A stretch of 64,000 bases of DNA from the NCBI RefSeq assembly GCF_003386285.1, contig NZ_QPNC01000028.1, forward strand, positions 28,280 through 92,279. Direction: 5' to 3'. Of the stretch, positions 17,883-25,095 are shown piece after piece. Source of the stretch: Nocardiopsis sp. FIRDI 009 (GTDB lineage Bacteria > Actinomycetota > Actinomycetes > Streptosporangiales > Streptosporangiaceae). The notes under the pieces are model-generated. The model saw only the letters and a list, made by a program, of their open reading frames with translations, was not told where the DNA came from and searched no databases. The position numbers and the translations under genes were made by a program. Positions within the stretch are counted from its first letter, which is position 1; each line of letters opens with the position of its first letter.

Positions 17883-18302
17883 CGCCAGGGTGCGCCTTTC
17901 TGCCATCGGGTCGGGTCAGGGATCGGGGTGCGGTGAGCGGGAACGCCAGTGGAGGAGGCCGCGTGATCGGACCCCGGGATGCCCTGTGCGGTGGGGACAT
18001 CGGGGTGGTTGTGGTACGCGGTCCCCTTGTGTTCTATCAGGGGTTTCCAGCCTATGCCCTGGCTGTGGGGGTTCCACACCGACGAAGGTCCCAGGTCGGA
18101 CACGCACGGGGCGGCTGGGGTGTGGTTCCGGTAACGGGGAACGCCCATGTCACGCGGATGGTGTGCGGTGCTGGCGCGGTGTCGGTGGATCGGTGGGGCG
18201 TCCCCGGGGGCCGTTCGGGGTGCCCGGCGGACGGTGGCCGAGTGTGGCCGGATGCGGCCCCGGGCCGGAGCGGTTGTCCGGCCCGGGGTGAGGTAGTGGA
18301 GG
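17883..18302 (-). promoter_or_regulatory. Spacer between pglX and pglY, presumed pglY operon promoter region
   Basis: About 400 bases without a supported gene separate the pglX stop from the pglY start. The pglX terminator occupies 18258-18288. The remainder should carry the promoter for the pglY operon. A less GC-rich patch at about 18020-18060 is the likeliest place, but no convincing -35/-10 pair was found. Confidence 0.4.
18258..18288 (-). terminator. Hairpin terminator of pglX
   Basis: A perfect 12-bp inverted repeat (18258-18269 with 18277-18288, 7-base loop) begins 14 bases past the pglX stop. Confidence 0.75.
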
Positions 18303-21300
18303 TCAGGACTTCCTGCGCCGACCCCGGGTGGGGGCCGGGGGCCGCCAGCCGGTCATCTCCGAGTCGGTGATGCCGGTGGTGTTGCGCAGGTCGGTCAGGT
18401 CCTCCCGGACGTGGTCGGCGGGGGTGTCGCCGTACTCGTCGGTCTCGGTGTGCCACTGCTCGACCCAGGGCAGCAGTTCGAGGAGTCCGGCCATGAGGGG
18501 CACCATCCTGTCGCGGGTGTCCTCGTCGTTGCCCCAGCCGAGTTCGTCGCGGCGTTCGTGGGCGAGGGTGGCCAGGGCGTCGGCCTGCTGGGCGTGGTCC
18601 CACCCGGCCCAGCCGAGCAGGAGGGTGGGATCGGTGTCGGTCTCGGCACCCGGGTAGGAGATGAACCGCTCCTTGGGGACGTCGAGCTTGCCCCGGTTGG
18701 ACCAGTACTCGTTCCGTCGGAAGTCCGAGGACTTGTACTTGGGCGGGACGGGGATGTCGAGGCGCTTCTCCTCCTCACCCTCGGCGAGGTCGGCGTTGAG
18801 CTTGTCCTCCTGGCGCTGGAGGTCCCACACGTGTTCCCAGTCGGCGCGCTTGCGCATGCCGGATTCCTTGTAGCGCAGGGCCGCGAGGTAGGGCACGTGC
18901 TCGGTCCTGGTGATCTCCTCGATGACCTGTCCGAAGTCCTTGTCGGAGTCGTAGAGCGCGGCGACCTCGGCGGCCTCGGGGAACAGGTCGCGGACCCGGT
19001 TGGCCAGGGCCCGGACGGAGAGCGGGCGGGTGCGCTCGTCGCCGTAGTCGTCGGTGGTGAACCAGAGGCGGCGGTCCTCGCACTTGTCGAGCAGCCAGGA
19101 CTTGAGGGCGGCCTTCTGCTTCTTCTCCCAGGGCTCGGACTGCCAGCGGCGCTTGTACTCGGGGCGTTCGAGGAGGTTGATGTTCTTGTCGGACTCGATG
19201 AGTTCGATCCGCTTGGCGACGACCTGCTTGTAGGCGTCAGGCCAGTGCGAGGGGATTTCGGTGATGGGCGTGGAGCCGTGCCGGTTGAACCACTCGGTGG
19301 AGGCTTCGCCCGCGGCCATCTTGCGCGCGAGCACGATCTCGAAGGCCCGCTCCCCCAGGTTGATCTTGGGGACGTCGGCGGTGTCGGGGATCGTCAGCTC
19401 GGCGAGTTGGGCGTCGGAGATGAGGTCGTAGCGGTGGTAGACGTCCCAGTCGAGTTCCTCCTGGAGAGCGATCATCCGCTGACGGGTGGCGACGTACTCG
19501 GCGTGGGATTCCTTGAGGAGTTCTGCGGTCGGGGTGGCCGACTCCACGACTGCGGAAGGTTCGAGAGAGGAGAGCTTCTGCGCGAGAGCGTCAAGCTCCT
19601 TGGAGCGGACCAGGGGAAGCTTCTGGGGAAGCGGGAAGTCCTTGAGCTTGGTCCCGGTGAACTCGTAGAACCTCTCCCACTCTTGAGACTTAAATCCCTC
19701 ATTTACACCTTGCGATCCCTTGTCATGGGACACTTGCTTGAGCCAGAAGCACGCCGCCGATGAGTTCAGCACCCCCAGCAACTCTAGGTGCTGATCCTCC
19801 GTAGCTCCCTCCGGCAGCTTGATCACCGGGGCCGAACGATTGAAGACCTTCCCACCCCGGTCAAGCACAAAGTGGTTATGCGTAGCCACGAAAGCAAAGG
19901 GAATCGAAAGGCGGGACCTATACCTCTTCGGAAAGAACATGCTGTGATCCCACCAGCGAAGCCCCCGACCCTCAGGGGTCTCCCCAAAGTCGATCCGCCT
20001 GCACAACACCCCACGATTCCGCCAATAAAATTTCTCTTCACCAAAAGAGGCATCGCGAGGAAATCCGTTTTCATCGTAGGGAAACATCGTTGCAATCGGA
20101 TGCGAGATCAGATAGTCTCGAACGCCATCCCCCAAAACAACCGGGACACTATAAGGAGAAAGTCCTCTGGTGTTCATCCCTGAAGCCGGACCATAGAACG
20201 CGTCGTCCAACCCGGTATGGGTGGTCCGACCAATCGCATCGAGGTGATCTGCAAGGAGCCCTGGACTCGACTCTATAGATTCCATGAGACCCCCAGCCCC
20301 ACCTCCAGTGAGATTCCACGGGTAATCCTTGAATGCATCCCAAGGAAGGTCTCCGACACTCACCCAGTCGGACTCAGATTCCCCAGTAATCCTAAGCTGC
20401 TCCTCAATCGCCGACCACACAAGGCCATCAGCAGGAATCTCAGGCTGCTCGGGTTCACCACGGATCCCAAGAACGGCACGCACCGTTCCCGAATGCGGAG
20501 GCATCATGTTTCGACCAATAAGAATCACCGTTGGCGTCCCATGACCCGGAATATAAGCTCCGGATGTGTCAATCACCTGAGTCAAGCGTACCCTGTTGCG
20601 AAAGAATTCCTCAATCAGCTTCTTCCCAAACTCGCGCTTCATGAAAGAGTTCGCAGTGATCTGACCGACAAAGCCAGCGCCGATCTTGTCACCACCCGCG
20701 CGTTTGGCCAAATTGAAGAAACGCTCTGCAAACGGCACAGAGAGCGCATAGGTACCAGAACACGTAGAATAACGACCTCGGTAGTTCTGGTTCTCCTGCT
20801 TGTCTTTAACCGTGATGTAGGGCGGGTTTCCCACTACAACGTGGTAACTCACCGCACTCAGGAGACCGAACTCCTGACCGTACTCCGCCACGTCCTCGGT
20901 CGAATAGCGGTGAACAGTGCTCTCGCTAAACAGATCTTCCTGACGTTGAGGCGCACCACGACCGTGAATCAGGGAGTCACCTGTGGCCACAACGATGGGC
21001 CACTCGGGGTTACTCGCGCTCAGGGTGGTGATGCCACCTTCCTTCATCGCGGCGATGAGGAGACGGAACCGCGCGATCGCCACCGCGTACGGGTTCTTGT
21101 CGACCCCATGAACGCTGCGCAGGCTGCGATTGATCAGCTCCCAGTCAGACGTACCAGGTTCGGCCTCGCGCCACTTGTTGAGCAAGCGGTGAAAGGCACC
21201 CAGCAGGAAGTGCCCTGACCCACAGGTCGGGTCGATCAGACGGAAGCCCTTGTTGTCTTCCTGGTAGATCCGGTTGCCGTCGAGTCCGAACTCCTCGATC

Positions 21301-22022
21301 GCGGGTTCCAGCGTGTAGTCGAGGATGAACTCCTCAACGAACTCCGGTGTCTGGAGGAGCGCGTAGGTCTTCCGCGTCGCTTCGGACAGGTCCTGGTACA
21401 GGTCACCGAGGAAGCGGGTGTTCCACTCGGGATCAGTGAAGTCGTGGACGAGGTGGCCGTCCTCCCCCACCTCACGCCAGAACTCTATGAGCGCCCTCGC
21501 CGCCTGGTGAGATGGCGTGATCGACCACATCGGGTTGTGCTTCTTGTCGAACAGCCCGGCCATCACCGAGGACACGCTCATCTGCTCGAAAGCGTGCTCC
21601 AACCAGTCCCGGTCGGTGCGCTCGGGAGCATCCGGGTTCTCGCTCCGGCCTTGGAGGACCCAGGCTTCCTTCAACTCCTGGGCGACGCTGTACCGGTCGC
21701 GTTCGTCCTTCGGCCCCGTGATGAAGGGCTGCTCCAAGAGCCCGTTGTCCTCGCAGAAGCGGAGGAACACCGTGGATAGCACCCATGCCACCGCAGCCTG
21801 GGTGATCTGCCCTTCACGCCACTCACCCTCGGTGGTCTCGGTCCGCTCGGCGTCTCGGGCTCGCTGGTACTCGCGCTTCAGGTAGGCGTCGAAGGTCTCC
21901 GGTTGCCCGTTCGGACCGGTGCCCTTGATCGCGGTGGGATCCTCGCCGCGCTCCCGAAGGTCCGTCTCCAGCAGACGCACCTGCTTCTGCAAGTCCTTCA
22001 GTAGCTGCGCATGATCGACCAC
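18303..22022 (-). CDS. pglX: BREX type 2 adenine-specific DNA methyltransferase PglX
   Basis: The protein is 1239 aa. The N-terminus (VVDHAQLLKDLQKQV) is typical of PglX. The AdoMet motif DPTCGSGHFLLGA lies near residue 265 and the N6-adenine catalytic motif NPPY is at residues 399-402. The region after NPPY to about residue 800 should hold target recognition. PglX marks self DNA in BREX. The start is the GTG at 22022, with GGAG five bases upstream; a GTG five codons earlier is possible. Bases about 19,700-21,200 are visibly poorer in GC than both ends of the gene, suggesting recombination of the core and specificity region. It ends in a strong hairpin and is spaced from pglY. Confidence 0.93.
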   Translation of the reverse strand: MVDHAQLLKDLQKQVRLLETDLRERGEDPTAIKGTGPNGQPETFDAYLKREYQRARDAERTETTEGEWREGQITQAAVAWVLSTVFLRFCEDNGLLEQPFITGPKDERDRYSVAQELKEAWVLQGRSENPDAPERTDRDWLEHAFEQMSVSSVMAGLFDKKHNPMWSITPSHQAARALIEFWREVGEDGHLVHDFTDPEWNTRFLGDLYQDLSEATRKTYALLQTPEFVEEFILDYTLEPAIEEFGLDGNRIYQEDNKGFRLIDPTCGSGHFLLGAFHRLLNKWREAEPGTSDWELINRSLRSVHGVDKNPYAVAIARFRLLIAAMKEGGITTLSASNPEWPIVVATGDSLIHGRGAPQRQEDLFSESTVHRYSTEDVAEYGQEFGLLSAVSYHVVVGNPPYITVKDKQENQNYRGRYSTCSGTYALSVPFAERFFNLAKRAGGDKIGAGFVGQITANSFMKREFGKKLIEEFFRNRVRLTQVIDTSGAYIPGHGTPTVILIGRNMMPPHSGTVRAVLGIRGEPEQPEIPADGLVWSAIEEQLRITGESESDWVSVGDLPWDAFKDYPWNLTGGGAGGLMESIESSPGLLADHLDAIGRTTHTGLDDAFYGPASGMNTRGLSPYSVPVVLGDGVRDYLISHPIATMFPYDENGFPRDASFGEEKFYWRNRGVLCRRIDFGETPEGRGLRWWDHSMFFPKRYRSRLSIPFAFVATHNHFVLDRGGKVFNRSAPVIKLPEGATEDQHLELLGVLNSSAACFWLKQVSHDKGSQGVNEGFKSQEWERFYEFTGTKLKDFPLPQKLPLVRSKELDALAQKLSSLEPSAVVESATPTAELLKESHAEYVATRQRMIALQEELDWDVYHRYDLISDAQLAELTIPDTADVPKINLGERAFEIVLARKMAAGEASTEWFNRHGSTPITEIPSHWPDAYKQVVAKRIELIESDKNINLLERPEYKRRWQSEPWEKKQKAALKSWLLDKCEDRRLWFTTDDYGDERTRPLSVRALANRVRDLFPEAAEVAALYDSDKDFGQVIEEITRTEHVPYLAALRYKESGMRKRADWEHVWDLQRQEDKLNADLAEGEEEKRLDIPVPPKYKSSDFRRNEYWSNRGKLDVPKERFISYPGAETDTDPTLLLGWAGWDHAQQADALATLAHERRDELGWGNDEDTRDRMVPLMAGLLELLPWVEQWHTETDEYGDTPADHVREDLTDLRNTTGITDSEMTGWRPPAPTRGRRRKS

Positions 22023-22142
22023 GAGGGCTCCAAACACGACGAGAGGGACAGGGTCCCTTCATTGTCCCGCCTGGAGAGTGCTGCTCGCACCTCGATTCCT
22101 CAACCCCGACCGCCGGTCCGCGCGCCGATCCGCGGCGAAAGG

Positions 22143-22184
22143 CACCGGGTGGCGGTCACATTCGAACATGGCCACCACCCGGTG
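22143..22184 (-). terminator. Hairpin downstream of the 112-aa CxxC protein gene
   Basis: Ten-bp perfect arms (22143-22152 and 22175-22184) flank a 22-base loop just past the stop at 22195. The loop is long, so a regulatory role in the pglX leader is also possible. Confidence 0.4.
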
Positions 22185-22194
22185 TGACATCCGC

Positions 22195-22533
22195 TCAGGC
22201 CCCGACCTGCACGGGTCCGACCAGGAGCAGGAGGGCTCCGAGGTTCGGAGCCTCGGTGAGTCCGTCCGGCCTGGCTACCCAGTAGGACTGCGTGGACTCG
22301 CCGAACCACACGACCAGGTGGGGATAGCGCGCCTGAACGGAGGCCGCGCGTAGGTGTTCGCGGGCGAACTCGGCCCGGTGACCGCCGAGCCGGGGAAGGC
22401 GCTCGGCACGGCGTTCACGGCAGGACCGGTGAACGCAGGAGGGACAGAAGGGTCCCAGCAACGGCTGGGGGCGGGGGACGGGACGGCAGAGCTGGTCGCT
22501 GGGAGGTCGGGGCGCGGGGATAGGATGCGTCAT
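22195..22533 (-). CDS. Small CxxC-containing hypothetical protein of the WhiJ-like module
   Basis: The protein is 112 aa from ATG with an AGGA-type site just upstream. It has a Pro-rich start, then a Cys pair (FCPSC) and a basic helix, then YPHLVVWFGESTQSYWVAR followed by a short tail. Small proteins with this WWGE/WFGE-type strand, usually next to XRE/DUF5753 and DUF397 genes, are common in actinomycetes, but I know no function for them. It lies downstream of the HATPase gene, separated by a hairpin. A damaged copy of its core occurs at 5881-6060. Confidence 0.6.
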   Translation of the reverse strand: MTHPIPAPRPPSDQLCRPVPRPQPLLGPFCPSCVHRSCRERRAERLPRLGGHRAEFAREHLRAASVQARYPHLVVWFGESTQSYWVARPDGLTEAPNLGALLLLVGPVQVGA

Positions 22534-22578
22534 CGATCCTGCTTTCTTACCTTGGCCGGTTTGGAATCTGGGATTGGT

Positions 22579-22615
22579 GGGCCCGGGACGAGCGCTGCAA
22601 CGCTCTCCTGGGCCC
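22579..22615 (-). terminator. Hairpin between the HATPase gene and the small CxxC gene
   Basis: Long imperfect palindrome: about 15 paired bases with one bulge and one G-T pair around a 6-base loop, 64 bases after the HATPase stop. It may also attenuate read-through into the next gene. Confidence 0.55.
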
Positions 22616-22678
22616 GTGTCAGTTAGGCGACACTGAGTTCGGTGGCGCTGACTGACCTGCCGAGGAGCGCAAGCCCTC

Positions 22679-23242
22679 CTACGGCACGTCCTTCCAGCGG
22701 CTACCGGTGAGGTCGTAGGCGAGGAAGAACCACACCTGCCGGTGACTGGTGACGCCGTTGTCTCCCCAGTCGGTGGCCAGGGCGTCGACGAGCGCCAGTC
22801 CGCGTCCGGATTCGGCGTCGAAGCTGAGCCCGTCAGGGTCAGCGGTCAGGTGGTGGTCGTCCGTCTTCCCACGAGTGGGGGCGCGCCTGGCCCCCTGGTC
22901 GCGGCAGGTGAGGTGGAGGCCGTCACGGCGACGGACACACCGCAGGGTGTAGAACCCGAACCGCTCCCCCGACTTCGAGTGGTTCAGCGCGTTGTTCGCC
23001 AACTCCGACCCGAGCAGGGTGAACACATAGCGGTAGTCCTCGTCCCGCTCGGCGGCGCAGGCGTTGAGGAAGGCGCGGACCAGAGGCATGTACTGGGGCG
23101 AGGAGCCGAAGTCGTAGCGGCGGGTGCGGTAGTGGGGGCGACCAGACCGGTGGTTGAAGTAGTGGCGGCAGCGGGGCGGGACGAGCTCGCTGAGGGAGAC
23201 GGTGATCTCCGGCAGCACGGGCATGGGGGCAGTTGCGGGCAT
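22679..23242 (-). CDS. Anti-sigma-like ATP-binding (HATPase_c) protein
   Basis: The protein is 187 aa from the ATG at 23242, chosen because AAGGAG stands ten bases upstream. It has the HATPase_c fold of RsbW/SpoIIAB-like serine kinases: N-box LGSELANNALNHS near residue 97 and G-box SGRGLALVDALATDWG near 160. Such proteins bind and sometimes phosphorylate anti-anti-sigma factors. In actinomycetes they sit beside XRE/DUF5753 and DUF397 genes (the whiJ type of locus), as here, divergently transcribed from the XRE gene. Confidence 0.85.
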   Translation of the reverse strand: MPATAPMPVLPEITVSLSELVPPRCRHYFNHRSGRPHYRTRRYDFGSSPQYMPLVRAFLNACAAERDEDYRYVFTLLGSELANNALNHSKSGERFGFYTLRCVRRRDGLHLTCRDQGARRAPTRGKTDDHHLTADPDGLSFDAESGRGLALVDALATDWGDNGVTSHRQVWFFLAYDLTGSRWKDVP

Positions 23243-23440
23243 GACGAACAGACTCCTTGCGTGCGTGGAGCGGACGGGGGTTCGGTGTGCCCGCAGGATC
23301 AACCTTCGCGTTTCCCGAACACCGGGAAGGGGCACTGCGTAGCCTGACCAGCACGAACGAGGTTGACGCTCAGTGAGACGCCGATCACTGACTACGCACA
23401 CCATCATCACTTGCGCATCCACTACTGTCAACGAGAAAAA

Positions 23441-23470
23441 GTGGTTTCCACAAAAAATCTCAGCTAGGCT
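23441..23470 (+). promoter_or_regulatory. Probable promoter and operator of the XRE/DUF5753 gene
   Basis: TAGGCT at 23465-23470 fits an actinobacterial -10 box. It lies only six bases before the ATG, so the transcript would be almost leaderless. A small palindrome, GTGGTTTCCAC (23441-23451), covers the expected -35 position in an otherwise A-rich stretch and could be the regulator's own operator. Confidence 0.4.
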
Positions 23471-23476
23471 CACCCC

Positions 23477-24337
23477 ATGCCAACGCCATATAGCCCAAGC
23501 ATCCGGCGACGTCGACTCTCCTCAGAGCTTCGACGCCTTCGCGTCGAGTCCGGCCTGACCCTCACTGAAGCCGCAAAACAGGCCGGGTTGGGGAGGTCCA
23601 ACCTCGGGAAGATGGAGCAGGCCGAGTCCAAGACCGTCCCAGCGGCAGCCCTGGACAAACTGCTGGATCTCTACAAGGTCCACGACTCCCAGGTACGCGA
23701 AGCCATGCACGCGCTCGCGCGAGATGCCAAGCAGCGCGGTTGGTGGTCCAAGTACAAAGGGCTCTTCGACGATGACCGTGCGCTGCCCGACTTCGAAGCG
23801 GAAGCCTCAACGGTCCGAACCTTCGCGGCTCTGTGCGTCCCAGGCCTACTGCAGACACCCGAGTACGCTCACGCGCTGTTCGAGGGCGGGCGTTACACCT
23901 CTCTCCCCGCGATCGAACGACGGGTCGCGTTCCGGATGGCGCGCAGGGAGATCTTGACACGCGTACGGCCTGCTCACTTCCGAGCGATACTCGATGAGGC
24001 TGCCCTGCGCCGTCTCATTGGCGGTCCTGATGTCATGTACGCACAGCTCATGCACCTGCTGCACATGGCTGAGATGCCGCACATCGATGTCCAGGTCATC
24101 CCGTTCCGAGCAGGCTCACACGCTGGCCTCACGGCCCCGTTCACGATCCTGGACTTTCCAGATCCTCGTGATAGTTCCATCGTCTACGTTGGGACTATTG
24201 CCGGATCTGTCTTCTTCGAGCAAGAAGACGAAGTTGAGCGCTATAACGTGAACTACGGCGACCTGCAAGGGTCCGCACTGAGCACGAAGCAGTCCGCCGC
24301 TCTGATCCAGGAGGCTGCGGACTCACTGAGAGAGTGA
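23477..24337 (+). CDS. XRE-family regulator with DUF5753 domain
   Basis: The protein is 286 aa. The N-terminal helix-turn-helix spans about residues 10-65 (LRVESGLTLTEAAKQAGLGR). The rest is the DUF5753 effector domain, with the usual FAALCVPGLLQTPEYAHAL and LRRLIGGPDVMYAQLMHLL. These proteins, of which WhiJ is the best known, pair with a DUF397 protein and control development or antibiotic production. The downstream DUF397 gene starts three bases after this stop, so the two are co-transcribed. Confidence 0.92.
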   Translation: MPTPYSPSIRRRRLSSELRRLRVESGLTLTEAAKQAGLGRSNLGKMEQAESKTVPAAALDKLLDLYKVHDSQVREAMHALARDAKQRGWWSKYKGLFDDDRALPDFEAEASTVRTFAALCVPGLLQTPEYAHALFEGGRYTSLPAIERRVAFRMARREILTRVRPAHFRAILDEAALRRLIGGPDVMYAQLMHLLHMAEMPHIDVQVIPFRAGSHAGLTAPFTILDFPDPRDSSIVYVGTIAGSVFFEQEDEVERYNVNYGDLQGSALSTKQSAALIQEAADSLRE

Positions 24338-24340
24338 CCA

Positions 24341-24580
24341 TTGACTTACTTGAAGTTCCGAAAGAGCAGCTACAGCGGCCACGACCAGGATTGTGTGGAA
24401 GTCGCGCACATCCCCACGGGCTTCCGAAAGAGCAGCTACAGCGGGCAGGATCAAGACTGTGTCGAGGTCGCTGACCTCCCCTGCGGTGCTGCCGTCCGAG
24501 ACTCGAAGAACCCCTCCCACGACCACCTGCCCTTCCCCAGCGTCGAGTGGGACGCCTTCCTCTCCGCAGCCCGGTCCTAG
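24341..24580 (+). CDS. DUF397 protein with duplicated N-terminal half
   Basis: The protein is 79 aa from TTG, three bases after the XRE stop. DUF397 proteins are usually about 60 aa with one FRKSSYSG...CVEVA block and a VRDSKNP...F...W..FL block. Here the first block is present twice in tandem, residues 6-27 and 28-49, encoded by 66-bp repeats at 24356-24421 and 24422-24487. The first 23 bases of the two repeats are identical. DUF397 proteins are small partners of XRE/DUF5753 regulators. The effect of the extra block is unknown. Confidence 0.88.
   Translation: MTYLKFRKSSYSGHDQDCVEVAHIPTGFRKSSYSGQDQDCVEVADLPCGAAVRDSKNPSHDHLPFPSVEWDAFLSAARS
24356..24487 (+). repeat. 66-bp tandem duplication inside the DUF397 gene
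   Basis: Two adjacent in-frame copies with unit length 66 bases. They are identical over their first 23 bases and diverged, mostly at third positions, afterwards, so the duplication is not brand new. Confidence 0.85.
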
Positions 24581-24795
24581 ACGACCACCGGGCACACGAA
24601 CAGCCGGGGCTCCCCCGCCCCGGCCGTCGTCATGCCCACACCCCTGCGGCAGGGTGGCCGGATACCTGGACAGACCAGCCACCAACCCAGGCACCTCATC
24701 CGCCATACTCTTCGCGTTCCCACCCGCCCTCACGTCCGTGACCTGAACACTGAGGACGACCGCTCCCGCACCGACCACCCCGGAAAGGCAGAACC

Positions 24796-25095
24796 GTGCC
24801 CGCCACCACCCAGGTACGCACCTACACCGTCCGCGAGGGCCTGCTCGACGAGTGGGTCCAGCGCTGGAAGGAGGAGATCGTCCCCCTGCGGCTGAAGTTC
24901 GGCTTCTCCCTCGGCGGTGCCTGGATCGACCGAGAACGCCGCCACTTCATCTGGGAGATCTCCTACGACGGCCCCGAGACGTTCACCGAGCGCAACCGCC
25001 GGTACTGGGACTCCCCCGAACGCGAGGCCATGGACCTGGATCCGAAGGACTACCTGGTCTCCACCGACGTCCGCGAGGTCACCCGGGTCTACTGA
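24796..25095 (+). CDS. NIPSNAP-family protein
   Basis: The protein is 99 aa from GTG. It begins VRTYTVREGLLDEWVQRWKE, the conserved start of NIPSNAP domains, and continues with FGFSLGGAWID and FIWEISYDG, giving the ferredoxin-like alpha/beta pattern of the family. Bacterial members are small cytosolic proteins of mostly unknown function. Its stop overlaps by seven bases the 3' end of the convergent WD40 gene. No link to defence is evident. Confidence 0.82.
   Translation: MPATTQVRTYTVREGLLDEWVQRWKEEIVPLRLKFGFSLGGAWIDRERRHFIWEISYDGPETFTERNRRYWDSPEREAMDLDPKDYLVSTDVREVTRVY

Noticed and set aside
14172..17936. Two consecutive long plus-strand frames opposite pglY
   Set aside because: Same shadow effect. 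The repetitive Gly/Val/Glu/Asp composition has no domain, while PglY on the minus strand has Walker motifs and operon overlaps.
20217..21218. Plus-strand frame of 333 codons inside pglX
   Set aside because: It appears because the local GC is lower and stops are redistributed. The minus strand encodes continuous PglX with NPPY, and the plus product has no recognisable motif.
24581..24795. Hairpin-like CACCCCTGC/GCAGGGTG after the DUF397 gene
   Set aside because: The stem needs a bulge and has almost no loop, so it was not strong enough to list as a terminator.
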